This document shows positions 38,147 through 46,848 of a DNA stretch of 64,000 nucleotides, one piece after another; within the stretch, counting starts at the first letter, position 1; each line of letters opens with the position of its first letter. The stretch is from Clostridia bacterium. GTDB taxonomy: Bacteria; Bacillota; Clostridia; Monoglobales; Monoglobaceae. The notes under the pieces are model-generated. The model saw only the letters and a list, made by a program, of their open reading frames with translations. It was not told where the DNA came from and did not search any database. Where the stretch lies: assembly GCA_017397725.1 (NCBI GenBank), contig JAFQIA010000008.1, positions 62,001 through 126,000 on the forward strand. The letters run 5' to 3'. Position numbers and translations under genes: made by a program.

Positions 38147-38959
38147 CTACTGTGCGTTTTTGATTTGCAGGCGCAGTTTGTCTGCGATCATAGCGATAAA
38201 CTCAGAGTTGGTGGGCTTTCCTTTGGAGTTTGCAATGGTATAACCAAAGAAGGAGTTAAGAACCTCGGTATCACCCCTGTCCCACGCAACCTCAATCGCG
38301 TGACGGATGGCGCGTTCTACCCGACTGGGTGTGGTGTTGAAATCTTTTGCCACCGTGGGGTATAATTCTTTGGTAATGGAGTTGATGATGTCCAAATCTT
38401 CTACAACCATCATAATGGCATGACGCAGGTATTGATAGCCTTTGATATGTGCAGGAATCCCAATTTCATGGATAATCTCTGTAACCATAGTTTCCATATC
38501 CTTGCTTTGTGACTTTTCGCCAAGACCCCGAATATCACCGGGGTGAATTTCTTTGCCTTTGGTTGCGGTTTCAGAAGAAAACATACAAACGCGGTCCATT
38601 AAAACTTCAAAATCCACCGGTTTTAACATAAAATACTCTGCACCAAGGGTGATGCTTTTTGCCGCGATACTGTCATTAAGCACGGCGCTGACAACCAGAA
38701 CTTTGGGGCGCTTTGCCAAATTCAGATTCTGCAGTCGCTCCAAAACACCGATACCATCCAGATTCGGCATCACCATATCCAGAATCAACACGTCCGGTTC
38801 CGTCATTCGTATCATACTAACCGCTTCATTTCCATCGTAAGCCATTCCAACAATCTCAATTTTGGGATTCGCTTTCATATATCCGGAAAGAACTTCCAGA
38901 TACTCTCTGTTGTCATCAGCAATCAAAACCCGCGTTTTCGGTAACATTTGTCCTTGCAT
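38147..38959 (-). CDS. spo0A: Sporulation response regulator Spo0A
   Basis: Spo0A is the master regulator of entry into sporulation. The 270-residue protein has a receiver domain ([14 protein letters not shown] with the acidic pair, [16 protein letters not shown] with the phosphorylated Asp, VVSAV and LKPVDFEVL) and the Spo0A C-terminal DNA-binding domain ([50 protein letters not shown]). I start at ATG 38959 (GGAG nine bases upstream); an in-frame ATG at 38989 lacks a Shine-Dalgarno. spoIVB, its usual neighbour, lies 23 kb away. Confidence 0.98.
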   Translation of the reverse strand: MQGQMLPKTRVLIADDNREYLEVLSGYMKANPKIEIVGMAYDGNEAVSMIRMTEPDVLILDMVMPNLDGIGVLERLQNLNLAKRPKVLVVSAVLNDSIAAKSITLGAEYFMLKPVDFEVLMDRVCMFSSETATKGKEIHPGDIRGLGEKSQSKDMETMVTEIIHEIGIPAHIKGYQYLRHAIMMVVEDLDIINSITKELYPTVAKDFNTTPSRVERAIRHAIEVAWDRGDTEVLNSFFGYTIANSKGKPTNSEFIAMIADKLRLQIKNAQ

Positions 38960-39010
38960 TTTTGTACACTCCTTTGTAAAATTCATCATTTATTTTTTGT
39001 TTGCATATAG

Positions 39011-39040
39011 ATTATAAACTTAATTTACAAATTTTGTCAA
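39011..39040 (-). promoter_or_regulatory. Promoter of spo0A
   Basis: Minus strand perfect TTGACA (39035-39040), 18-nt spacer, perfect TATAAT (39011-39016). A sigma-H promoter as in Bacillus was not evident. Confidence 0.8.
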
Positions 39041-39147
39041 TAGATTTTGCGAAAAAAATTGGAAAAATTTTACACAAGTTGGATTTTACTTCCAAAAATC
39101 TCTTTTTCGACTTTTTTCGAAGAAACTATGGTATCTTTTAAAATTTT

Positions 39148-39157
39148 ATGCTATAAT
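39148..39157 (+). promoter_or_regulatory. Extended -10 promoter of folC
   Basis: A TGCTATAAT extended -10 box (TATAAT at 39152-39157) about 30 nt before the folC ATG. No good -35 box was found, which suits an extended -10 promoter. Confidence 0.6.
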
Positions 39158-39188
39158 CGTAGAATCCAAGGACAGAAGGAGAAGATAT

Positions 39189-40397
39189 ATGAACTATCAG
39201 GAAACGATTCAGTATATTCATCAGACACCAAAGTTCAGTAGAGAGCTTGGAAACCGTTTGCTTGAAAAATTATTAAGTCTGTGCGGAAATCCCCAGCAGA
39301 GCTTGCAATGTATTCATATTGCCGGAACAAACGGAAAGGGCTCGACCGCGGTGATGCTTTCTGAAATTTTAAAGGAAGCGGGGTATCGGATTGGATTATT
39401 TACCTCGCCGTATATTGAGCGTTTTAACGAACGGATTCAGGTGAACGGAACTCCGATTCCGGATAGCGCACTTGCTGAAACGATCACCAAGTTGCGCAAC
39501 TTGATTGAAACCTGCGACGCGCCTGTGTCTGAATTTGCATTGGATACCGCTGCGGCGTTTCTTTGGTTCCAGCAACAAAGTGTGGACTTTGTGGTTTTGG
39601 AAACCGGGCTGGGCGGACGCTTGGATGCGACCAATGTGATTCCCAAAAGTTTGGTGAGTGTTATTACTAATATCGGTCTTGATCATACCCAATATCTCGG
39701 AAACACCTTGGAAGAAATTGCAACCGAAAAGTGTGGTATTATAAAAGAAGGTTCTCCGTTAGTGGTTTATCCCTTGCAAGAAAAATCCGTGCTTGAAACC
39801 ATTCAAAAGTGCGCTGCCGAAAAAAAGGCAGAGGTTTTTGTTGCGGATATTCCATGGAATGGAAAAGCCTATACTTTGGGGCTACAAGGAGAGTTTCAAG
39901 CTTATAATGCTGCAACGGTGTTGAAGGTGATTGATGTCTTGAGAGGGTTCGACATTTCTATTTCGGAAACAGCGGTAGAAGAAGGGTTAAAAAATGCCCA
40001 TAACCCCGCAAGATTTGAAAGGTTTGGAGAACAAATCATTCTGGATGGAGCCCATAATCCTCAGGCGATTCAGGCTCTTTGCCAAACCCTAAAAAGTCTT
40101 GAAAAACCGCTTTATTTTTGCACCGCAATGATGGAGGATAAGGATTACTTATCTTGTGTAAAAATCTTAAAAAACTATGCCAAAGGCATTGTGGTAACAG
40201 AAATTTCAATGCCACGATGTTGCTCAAAAGAATTATTAAAGGAAACCTTTTTCAAACAGGGAATGGAAGAGGTTATGGCAGTACATTCCCTTAAGGATGC
40301 AGTAGAAACTGCGCTTACAATGGCTGGCGAGGACGGAATCGTTTGTATCTGCGGTTCTTTGTATCTTGCAGGCGAGTTAAGACCTTATCTAAAAAAC

Positions 40398-40415
<18 letters not shown>
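39189..40415 (+). CDS. folC: Bifunctional folylpolyglutamate synthase / dihydrofolate synthase
   Basis: FolC adds glutamate to dihydropteroate or to folates. The 408-residue protein has the P-loop IAGTNGKGSTAVML, the TSPYIERFNERIQVNG segment, LETGLGGRLDATNVI, TNIGLDHTQYLGNT and the C-terminal ARFERF and LDGAHNPQAIQAL motifs. AGAAGGAG precedes the ATG. It is the only plus-strand gene between 31 and 52 kb. Its last codons form the left arm of a terminator shared with the convergent recombinase gene. Confidence 0.96.
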
Positions 40416-40457
<42 letters not shown>

Positions 40458-41456
40458 TTATTCGTTTTCTGGTTGTGAAGGCGGTTTGATGTGAGAGAGG
40501 GGGTTGTTTTGTACAGCGCTCCGCATCTGGTCATTATTGATATGAGTGTAAATTTCAGTGGTAGAAAGCTGCTTGTGCCCCAAAATTTCCTGCAGGACAC
40601 GGATATCAACGCCGGCTTGGTGCATCAGAGTTGCCGCTGTATGGCGTAATTTATGCGTGGTATATTTATGATTGTCAAGACCGATTTTTTTCACATATTT
40701 TTCAACAGTATATTGTACGGTCCTGCGAGAAATACGCTGATTTCGTTCGGAAAGAAACAAGGCGTTTTTATCCCGTGCAGTCGGTGTTTGCTGATTGCGT
40801 ACCGGCAAATACGCTGCGATGGCAGAAAGACATGCCTCGTTGAGATAAATGGTTCGTTCTTTGTTACCTTTACCAATTACTACCAATGTATCACCGCGGA
40901 TATCTGTAATGTTAATATTTACCAATTCTGCCAGTCGCATACCACAATTCAAGAACAGCGTGAGAATGCAATAATCCCTTGCGGCGTTACGATTCTCTAC
41001 AGACTCCAAAAGAGAAATGCTGTCTTCCAACGTAAAGTGTTTGGGCAGCTGCTTGGTCATTTTAACGGATTCCAATTCAGCTGCAGGGTTTTCGTCCAAA
41101 AGTTTTGCTTTATTACATAAATACTTATAATAAGATTTTAAGGATGAAATTTTTCTCGAACGGGAGCCTGCAGTATTGCCTCTGGAACGATTGAGATAAT
41201 TGAGGTATTCATAGAGTGTATGTAAATCCACACGACGGAGCACAGAAACATCCACATTGTCGATGGGGATGTCAGAAAACTCTACAGAAGCATCTACGAA
41301 ACCAAAGTAAAGATTTAAGAAGCGATAAAAGGTTCTTAAATCATAAAAGTATTCGTCAGCAGTTTTTGCAGACTTTCCTTGGATACTTTCAATATAAATC
41401 AAAAAGGACGCCAAAGGCTCCGGAGCCCCGTGATCTAAGGCTTTTGCTGGTTTCAT
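40458..41456 (-). CDS. Tyrosine recombinase of the XerC/XerD type
   Basis: A 332-residue site-specific recombinase. The N-terminal SAM-like core-binding domain (about residues 14-115) is followed by the catalytic domain with the full set Arg174 (CGMRLAELVN), Lys196 or 198 (IGKGNKERTI), His268-x-x-Arg271 (HKLRH), His294 (ILGHKQLSTT) and the nucleophile Tyr303 (EIYTH). Length and motifs fit chromosomal Xer proteins better than phage integrases. It begins MKPAKALDHG with GAGGTG upstream. A perfect 14-bp inverted repeat lies in its leader, and a dif-like repeat lies at its stop codon. Whether it resolves chromosome dimers is not shown. Confidence 0.93.
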   Translation of the reverse strand: MKPAKALDHGAPEPLASFLIYIESIQGKSAKTADEYFYDLRTFYRFLNLYFGFVDASVEFSDIPIDNVDVSVLRRVDLHTLYEYLNYLNRSRGNTAGSRSRKISSLKSYYKYLCNKAKLLDENPAAELESVKMTKQLPKHFTLEDSISLLESVENRNAARDYCILTLFLNCGMRLAELVNINITDIRGDTLVVIGKGNKERTIYLNEACLSAIAAYLPVRNQQTPTARDKNALFLSERNQRISRRTVQYTVEKYVKKIGLDNHKYTTHKLRHTAATLMHQAGVDIRVLQEILGHKQLSTTEIYTHINNDQMRSAVQNNPLSHIKPPSQPENE

Positions 41457-41491
41457 AGGGTTTCACCTCTTTTTCCAAAACATCCTCTATC

Positions 41492-41523
41492 ACATTGCAC
41501 AAAATTTTAATTTTGTGCAATGT
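41492..41523. repeat. Perfect 14-bp inverted repeat in the leader of the Xer gene
   Basis: The arms ACATTGCACAAAAT (41492-41505) and ATTTTGTGCAATGT (41510-41523) are perfect with loop TTTA. The repeat lies about 10 nt downstream of the predicted transcription start of the Xer gene and 35 nt before its ATG. It could be an operator or an mRNA hairpin. There is no T run, so it is not a standard terminator. Confidence 0.85.
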
Positions 41524-41539
41524 TTAATCTCATTTATTT

Positions 41540-41568
41540 AGTATATCTTCTTTTTGATAACAATACAA
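41540..41568 (-). promoter_or_regulatory. Sigma-A promoter of the Xer gene
   Basis: Minus strand TTGTAT (41563-41568), 17-nt spacer, TATACT (41540-41545). Confidence 0.7.
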
Positions 41569-41598
41569 GCATCTTACTTTTACAGTTTTTTTACAAAT

Positions 41599-42369
41599 TT
41601 ACTGCATGAAAAATTGGGGTACTTCTTCTAAAAAGCAAATTCTTTTTTGAAAAATATTTTGTAATGTGATTAAAAAGTTTTTATTCTTAACATTTTTGAT
41701 TCCGTATAAAATAATTTTTTCCGGAACCAGAATCACCAATATGCTAATGAGCATATCGTTTTCTTTTTCTGCCTCCTCGTCTATCTCAGGAAATTCATCC
41801 AGAAACATTTGCTCACATTTCATAGTAATTTCCTGATAGGATTCATCATAAAAACGATACGAACCATCGGTATTGGCAACCACATATAATTGGCTGAGTC
41901 TGGATTCCTCCAATTCTACAAAATAATGCAATAAATCCAAAAACTCCCGATAACTTTCTCGGGACAAATACGCTTCTATGCAGTCTTCCAACAAATACTC
42001 CGCCTCTTTGCGGTATTCCTGCATACCAAAAAATGTAAAACCATCCAGATTGATAAAATTGGAAACTTCTGCCAAATCTGTAAGGCTATCCATAATAAAA
42101 CGGACAAATCCTTCTTTTTCACGGGAAAACTCCTGTAAAGCCAGTCGCTTTACATTGTTAACCTCCTGACTTGACATCCCGCCTGTATAGGCAGAGATTT
42201 TTTGAAACAATATTTCTTCTCCGTAGGTTTCGTGGAGCCATTCGGCTAAACGATGCAAAGCTTCTTCTTTTTTGTGAGGCTTTATTTTCAAACAGTAAAT
42301 CCCGTTTTCTCCCTTAAAATCAGAAAGATTTTTCTTTGAGATAATAACAATTTCCTCCAACGGATTCAC
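41599..42369 (-). CDS. YtxC-like sporulation protein
   Basis: A 256-residue soluble protein that looks like the YtxC family found in spore formers. It has a variable N-terminal half, the central FINLDGFTFFGMQEYRKEAEYL segment that resembles the family core, an acidic stretch (DEFPEIDEEAEKEND) and a hydrophobic C-terminal domain (ILVILVPEKIILYGIKN). Family members are linked to sporulation, but their role is not well defined. The start is uncertain: GTG 42369 sits directly against AGGAAGG with no spacer, so a start a few codons later is possible. Confidence 0.68.
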   Translation of the reverse strand: MNPLEEIVIISKKNLSDFKGENGIYCLKIKPHKKEEALHRLAEWLHETYGEEILFQKISAYTGGMSSQEVNNVKRLALQEFSREKEGFVRFIMDSLTDLAEVSNFINLDGFTFFGMQEYRKEAEYLLEDCIEAYLSRESYREFLDLLHYFVELEESRLSQLYVVANTDGSYRFYDESYQEITMKCEQMFLDEFPEIDEEAEKENDMLISILVILVPEKIILYGIKNVKNKNFLITLQNIFQKRICFLEEVPQFFMQ

Positions 42370-42396
42370 CCTTCCTAATACTTTTATAGTACTATG

Positions 42397-43104
42397 TCAC
42401 GGGGAAACGCAGATTATACCTCCTAAATCCTGCAGGGGTTCCGGTGACAAGGCAATGTACTTTCCTCTACTTCCTTTCGTTTCTTGCTGCAAAGATGTAA
42501 AGTAAGAGCATTTTTCGGGATTTCCATACCAAAACAATTGCTTGGCATCACCGCCGCAGGCTCCGCCAATAAAACCATAAGGGAAACCTTCCAACGAAAC
42601 CTCTCCCTTGGGGACCAAAATGGAGCGAATGGAAATTTTGTTTGCAATAATAGTATTATGCATACCTTTATCTTCTGTTATAATGGTATTTTCATCAAGA
42701 ACTGCAATATTGCATTTGCTGTACCCTTGATTGATATGTATGATAGAAAAATTTACTCCTTGATAATAATCGAGGAGTTTGGAATCAGTATATTTGGTGT
42801 TACAGAAAATATATCTGCCCACTTTTGCTACATTATATGCAGAATCTTCCGGGTAGGTGTCTGTCAGGTTTTTTTCACCACAAATAAGCTTGACGGCATC
42901 CGGAAACAATTTGCGATAATAATCATAACAATCCGGCGGTGTAATGACAAGATTGGCGTCAAGGGAATGAATTTGAATATCCGGATGGGTCGAAATAGCA
43001 CCTTTGAGGTTTGGATAAGGCATGCTAAAGATCACCTGATGTCCATATGACTTCAAGGTGTCACACATTTCCTTGGATGCCTTGGGGTTTACAACGAGAA
43101 GCAT
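42397..43104 (-). CDS. DUF6873-like protein (possible guanidino-modifying-enzyme fold)
   Basis: A 235-residue soluble protein. It begins MLLVVNPKASKEMCDTLKSYG and shows VITPPDCYDYYRKL and YIFCNTKYTD. Further on are IHINQGYSKCNIAVLDENTIIT and the glycine-rich GFPYGFIGGACGGDA. From memory it resembles proteins described as DUF6873 with a guanidino-modifying-enzyme fold; no catalytic triad can be assigned from the sequence. AAAGGAG precedes the ATG. It lies just upstream of the YtxC-like gene on the same strand. Function unknown. Confidence 0.62.
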   Translation of the reverse strand: MLLVVNPKASKEMCDTLKSYGHQVIFSMPYPNLKGAISTHPDIQIHSLDANLVITPPDCYDYYRKLFPDAVKLICGEKNLTDTYPEDSAYNVAKVGRYIFCNTKYTDSKLLDYYQGVNFSIIHINQGYSKCNIAVLDENTIITEDKGMHNTIIANKISIRSILVPKGEVSLEGFPYGFIGGACGGDAKQLFWYGNPEKCSYFTSLQQETKGSRGKYIALSPEPLQDLGGIICVSP

Positions 43105-43310
43105 ACTTTCTCCTTTGGTATGATATTTACGATTTGAGTCAAACTAAGATTAGAATTTGTGAAAGGTCAGGTAGTCAACTATGTCAACGGTATTCTGCTC
43201 TGAGAGGAATTGTGCTTATCAAAAAGAAGGTCGCTGCAATCTCAATGGAATCAAAACACAATCGGTAAAGCGCCCTTCTTCCTCCGGTTGCTTTTATTAT
43301 CGCGATAAGG

Positions 43311-44483
43311 CTATTTCGCCTGCAAAAACCGAAGAGCGCAACTCGTAAAAACAGATAATCCGCAAAGCAGTGCGCTTTCATCAATATCAAACAGGGAGTT
43401 GTGAATCGGAGCGATGATGTTTTTTTCTTCGTTGCGGCATCCAAGCTTAAACAGCGCCGACGGACGTTCCAGAGAAAAATAAGCAAAATCTTCACCTGCC
43501 ATTGTTGGCACCCCGCCCTTGATGCACGCTTCTTCTCCAAAGCACTGGATTGCGCTCTCTGCAATTAAATTGGCAACAGTTTCATCATTCACCAACGGCG
43601 GGAAAAGTTTTTCAAACTCATATTCATAATCTGCACCAAAGGCGTCACAAACAGACCGAACCACACCCTCGATGTTTTCTTCTAAGAATGCACGAGTATC
43701 ACAATCCAAAGAACGGGCAGTTCCGGATAGAGAAACCATGTCAGGGATTACATTGGTGGCGTCGCCTCCATGAATGGTAGCTACGGTAACAACCGCATTT
43801 TTCTCCTGTTTGGTGATAGCTTGCAGTTGCGAGATAATTTCAGCAGAAATCAAAATCGGGTCAATGGCGTGTTGCGGTTCTGCTGCATGTCCGCCTTTCC
43901 CTTTCACGGTAATATAAAAATTATCCGGGGACGCATACAGCGGTCCTTTTCTGATGCGAATACATCCTGCCGGGATATCGGAATCTACGTGCAGTGCAAT
44001 GCAAGCATCCACTTTGGGGTTTTCTAAAATCCCCGCATCAATCATCGGCTTTGCTCCGCCATCGGTTTCCTCACCGGGTTGAAAGGCGAACTTGATTGTG
44101 CCGGAAAAGGAATCCCGCAAGCGATACAATAATTCACAGGTATTCAGCAAAACAGCAGTATGGGCATCGTGCCCGCAAGCATGCATCACACCTGCATTTT
44201 TTGAGCAATAAGAAACATCGTTTTTTTCCTCCACAGGCAAAGCATCCATATCCGCGCGGAATAACAGACATTTTCCTTCTGCCTTTCCTTTTACCTCTGC
44301 CAAAATACCGGTTCCTGCAATCCCTTCCTGATAGGGAATCCCCAAAGAATCCAAACGCTTACAGATATAGCGGGCAGTACCATATTCCTCAAAGGAAAGC
44401 TCAGGATGCTGATGAAAATACCGGCGATCCTGTACCAGTTGCGCTTCCATCTCCTTCGCCATCGAAAGAATGTTATCCTTCAT
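43311..44483 (-). CDS. M20 family amidohydrolase (N-acyl-amino acid/hippurate hydrolase-like)
   Basis: A 390-residue metallopeptidase-fold enzyme that cleaves N-acyl amino acids or similar amides. It shows RRYFHQHPELSFEEYGTA at the start, LLFRADMDALPVEE, the metal ligands in HACGHDAHTA, AFQPGEETDGGAKPMI with the catalytic Glu pair, HAAEPQHAIDP, and TMAGEDFAYF near the end. This is the M20D subgroup. The ATG at 44483 has GAGGTG upstream and overlaps the end of uvrC by 11 nt. The 206-base gap after its stop (43105-43310) holds no feature I can support. The acyl group removed is unknown. Confidence 0.9.
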   Translation of the reverse strand: MKDNILSMAKEMEAQLVQDRRYFHQHPELSFEEYGTARYICKRLDSLGIPYQEGIAGTGILAEVKGKAEGKCLLFRADMDALPVEEKNDVSYCSKNAGVMHACGHDAHTAVLLNTCELLYRLRDSFSGTIKFAFQPGEETDGGAKPMIDAGILENPKVDACIALHVDSDIPAGCIRIRKGPLYASPDNFYITVKGKGGHAAEPQHAIDPILISAEIISQLQAITKQEKNAVVTVATIHGGDATNVIPDMVSLSGTARSLDCDTRAFLEENIEGVVRSVCDAFGADYEYEFEKLFPPLVNDETVANLIAESAIQCFGEEACIKGGVPTMAGEDFAYFSLERPSALFKLGCRNEEKNIIAPIHNSLFDIDESALLCGLSVFTSCALRFLQAK

Positions 44484-46356
44484 CTTCTTCACCTCTGTTA
44501 TAATAATCAAATACCTGTTTGGCAGCACCTTTTCCAACGACTGCAGAAAGTTCTTCGAACGTGGCTTGCTTCAATCGTTTTGGCGTGACAAATGTCATTA
44601 GTAATTGTTTTCGTTTTGCCGGTCCAATTCCTGGGATATCTTCCAATTCTGAATGCAAAGACGCATCCTCATGCTTTTTATGGAATCCGGAAATAGCAAA
44701 GCGGTGAACCTCATCTTGCATACAAGTTAAAAATCGGAACAAATTCCCATCTTTATCCAGAGAGAATTCTTGATTTTCATCAGTCAAACCACGGGTTCGG
44801 TGTTTGTCATCCTTGACCAAACCAAAAATAGGCACATCTTCTCCCAAGGTTTCCATTAAGAGCTTGATTGTGCTGACATGACCTCTTCCTCCGTCCAACA
44901 ATATCAGGTCAGGGAAAGGTAAAAACTTTGCTTTTTCAGGTTGCAGAGTTCCGTTTTGGATTGCATCCTCTTCCTCGTAGGCACGCTTGAAACGACGATA
45001 AATGACCTCACGCATACTCTCGTAATCATTGGCACCCTCTACGGTCTTAATGTGGAATCTACGATAATCTTTTTTGGACTCCTTTGCGTTTTGATAAACC
45101 ACACAGGCCCCCACACTCTGGGCACCGGATATATTGGAAATATCGTAACTTTCTATCCGGAACGGTGGATTTTCAAGTCCCAAAACCCGCATCAGCTCCG
45201 CCAGAATGTCATTTTGACGCAAACGCTCCCTGTCCCGCTTGAAGCGGTGCTTTTGCAGGGATTCCTCTGCGTTTTTATTCACCATCTCAAGCACGGTTGC
45301 CTTTTGTCCCCGTTTGGGAATGTGCAGTGAAACCTTATGTCCGGTCTTTTCTTTTAGCCACGCTTCTACCTCTTCCATATCTTCAAAGGTATCGGGAATC
45401 AAAATTTCTTTGGGTATCATGGTAGCGTGAAAGTAATACTGCTTGATAAATCCAGATAAGAGCTCGTGGATACTTTCCTCTTCGTTCTCAAATACAAAAT
45501 ATTCAGAACCGGAAATCTTTCCTCCACGCATATAAAACACCTGTATACAGGTTTCTTCTTCGTCCCGATAGATACCGATAATATCCCGATTATCCTCTTG
45601 AACTGACAGCATTTTTTGCTTTTCACCCAAAATTTTCAGGTTCTCAATCTTATCGCGATAGCGGGCAGCCCGTTCAAACTCCAGAGCATCCGATGCCTCT
45701 AACATCTTTTGGGTCAAAAGTCGAAGAATTGCTTGATATTTCCCATCCAGAACATCGGCAATCTGGTCAAAAACCTCCCGATACTCCTCTTGGGAAATTT
45801 GTTCTGCACAAGGCGCAGAGCATTGCTGGATGTGATAATATAAACAGGGCCTCCCTTTGCCGATTTCCTCCGGCAATTTTTTATTGCAGCTTCTTACCCG
45901 AAAGATTTTTTTGATAGTTTCCAAGGTTTCCTTTACCATATAAGCACTCATATAAGGGCCAAAATATTTCGCCCCATCCTTGCTGACCTTGCGGGTCATA
46001 TAAATCCTCGGAAATTCCTCTTGCGTGGTGATTTTGATATAGGGATACTGCTTATCATCCTTAAGGAGAATGTTGTATTTGGGGCGATATTTTTTGATGA
46101 GATTGCATTCCAGAACCAGAGCTTCCACTTCGGTATCGGTAATCATATAGTCAAAATCCGCAACAGAAGAAACCATTGCCATGGTTTTTGGCGAATGATT
46201 TTTGGAATGCATAAAGTATTGACTGACACGATTTTTCAAGAGCTTGCTTTTTCCCACATAGATAATTTCACCGGTTGCGTCTTTCATCAAATACACACCG
46301 GGGCAAAGGGGTAAATTTTTTAGTTTTTGTTTTATGGTTGCTTCATCAAATTTCAT
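44473..46356 (-). CDS. uvrC: Excinuclease ABC subunit C
   Basis: UvrC makes both incisions in nucleotide excision repair. The 627-residue protein has the N-terminal GIY-YIG nuclease (CPGVYLMKDATGEIIYVGKSK), a UVR motif near residue 205 (YQAILRLLTQKMLEASDALEFERAARYRD region), the RNase H-like C-terminal nuclease (ESYDISNISGAQSVGACVV, LILLDGGRGHV) and a helix-hairpin-helix end (DIPGIGPAKRKQLL). It begins only 24 nt after the hairpin that ends ptsH, and its own promoter is not obvious. It overlaps the next gene. Confidence 0.97.
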   Translation of the reverse strand: MKFDEATIKQKLKNLPLCPGVYLMKDATGEIIYVGKSKLLKNRVSQYFMHSKNHSPKTMAMVSSVADFDYMITDTEVEALVLECNLIKKYRPKYNILLKDDKQYPYIKITTQEEFPRIYMTRKVSKDGAKYFGPYMSAYMVKETLETIKKIFRVRSCNKKLPEEIGKGRPCLYYHIQQCSAPCAEQISQEEYREVFDQIADVLDGKYQAILRLLTQKMLEASDALEFERAARYRDKIENLKILGEKQKMLSVQEDNRDIIGIYRDEEETCIQVFYMRGGKISGSEYFVFENEEESIHELLSGFIKQYYFHATMIPKEILIPDTFEDMEEVEAWLKEKTGHKVSLHIPKRGQKATVLEMVNKNAEESLQKHRFKRDRERLRQNDILAELMRVLGLENPPFRIESYDISNISGAQSVGACVVYQNAKESKKDYRRFHIKTVEGANDYESMREVIYRRFKRAYEEEDAIQNGTLQPEKAKFLPFPDLILLDGGRGHVSTIKLLMETLGEDVPIFGLVKDDKHRTRGLTDENQEFSLDKDGNLFRFLTCMQDEVHRFAISGFHKKHEDASLHSELEDIPGIGPAKRKQLLMTFVTPKRLKQATFEELSAVVGKGAAKQVFDYYNRGEEDEG

Positions 46357-46379
46357 CCATTACCCCTGCCTTTCGTAAA

Positions 46380-46431
46380 AAAAGAGCATACTGCATTTTC
46401 ACTTTTCAGCGAAAAGACAGTCTGCTCTTTT
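46380..46431 (-). terminator. Terminator or attenuator between ptsH and uvrC
   Basis: The arms AAAAGAGCATACTG (46380-46393) and CAGTCTGCTCTTTT (46418-46431) pair with one mismatch and end on the minus strand in a T run. The loop holds a second small hairpin (CTTTTC/GAAAAG). Confidence 0.85.
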
Positions 46432-46454
46432 CAAGTCTATGTTTGTCCTATATT

Positions 46455-46715
46455 TTACGCAAAATTAGAAGATACCAAGTCTACCAAAGCGGTAACCGCT
46501 TCTTCCTCGTCGCTGCCCTCAGCAATAATGGTAATGCTGAGACCCTTGGTGATGCCCAAAGACAACACACCCAGCAGACTTTTTGCATTCACACGGCGAC
46601 TGTCGCGCTCAACCCAGATGCTGGATTTGAATTCATTTGCTTTTTGAATAAAGAATGTTGCGGGTCTTGCGTGGAGACCGATTTGATTTTGAATTACAAC
46701 TTCTTTCATATACAT
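46455..46715 (-). CDS. ptsH: Phosphocarrier protein HPr
   Basis: HPr carries phosphate between enzyme I and the sugar-specific PTS proteins, and in Firmicutes its Ser46-phosphorylated form drives catabolite repression. The 86-residue protein has the active-site GLHARPA (histidine near position 17 in this numbering) and the serine segment NAKSLLGVLSLG, so it is HPr rather than Crh. The ATG at 46715 lies 11 nt after AAGGAG; a second ATG at 46709 would give the more usual N-terminus. No ptsI is adjacent. Confidence 0.95.
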   Translation of the reverse strand: MYMKEVVIQNQIGLHARPATFFIQKANEFKSSIWVERDSRRVNAKSLLGVLSLGITKGLSITIIAEGSDEEEAVTALVDLVSSNFA

Positions 46716-46770
46716 ACTGTTACCCGCTCCTTTAATCCTTAAATACTACAAAATATCTATAATTATTATT

Positions 46771-46799
46771 ATATTACTAAAAATTAAAAAATAAGTCAA
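46771..46799 (-). promoter_or_regulatory. Promoter of ptsH
   Basis: Minus strand TTGACT (46794-46799), 17-nt spacer, TAATAT (46771-46776) in a very AT-rich region. Confidence 0.6.
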
Positions 46800-46848
46800 T
46801 AGTTATTTTTATGTTTTTACTATGATTTTTGAATTATTTTTAGTCATA

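Noticed and set aside
43105-43310. RNA gene or small gene in the gap between the amidohydrolase and DUF6873-like genes
   Set aside because: No tRNA-like fold, convincing promoter or start signal was found there.
43184-43564. 126-codon minus-strand frame overlapping the amidohydrolase and the gap after it
   Set aside because: It overlaps the conserved C-terminus of the M20 enzyme in another frame and lacks a ribosome binding site.
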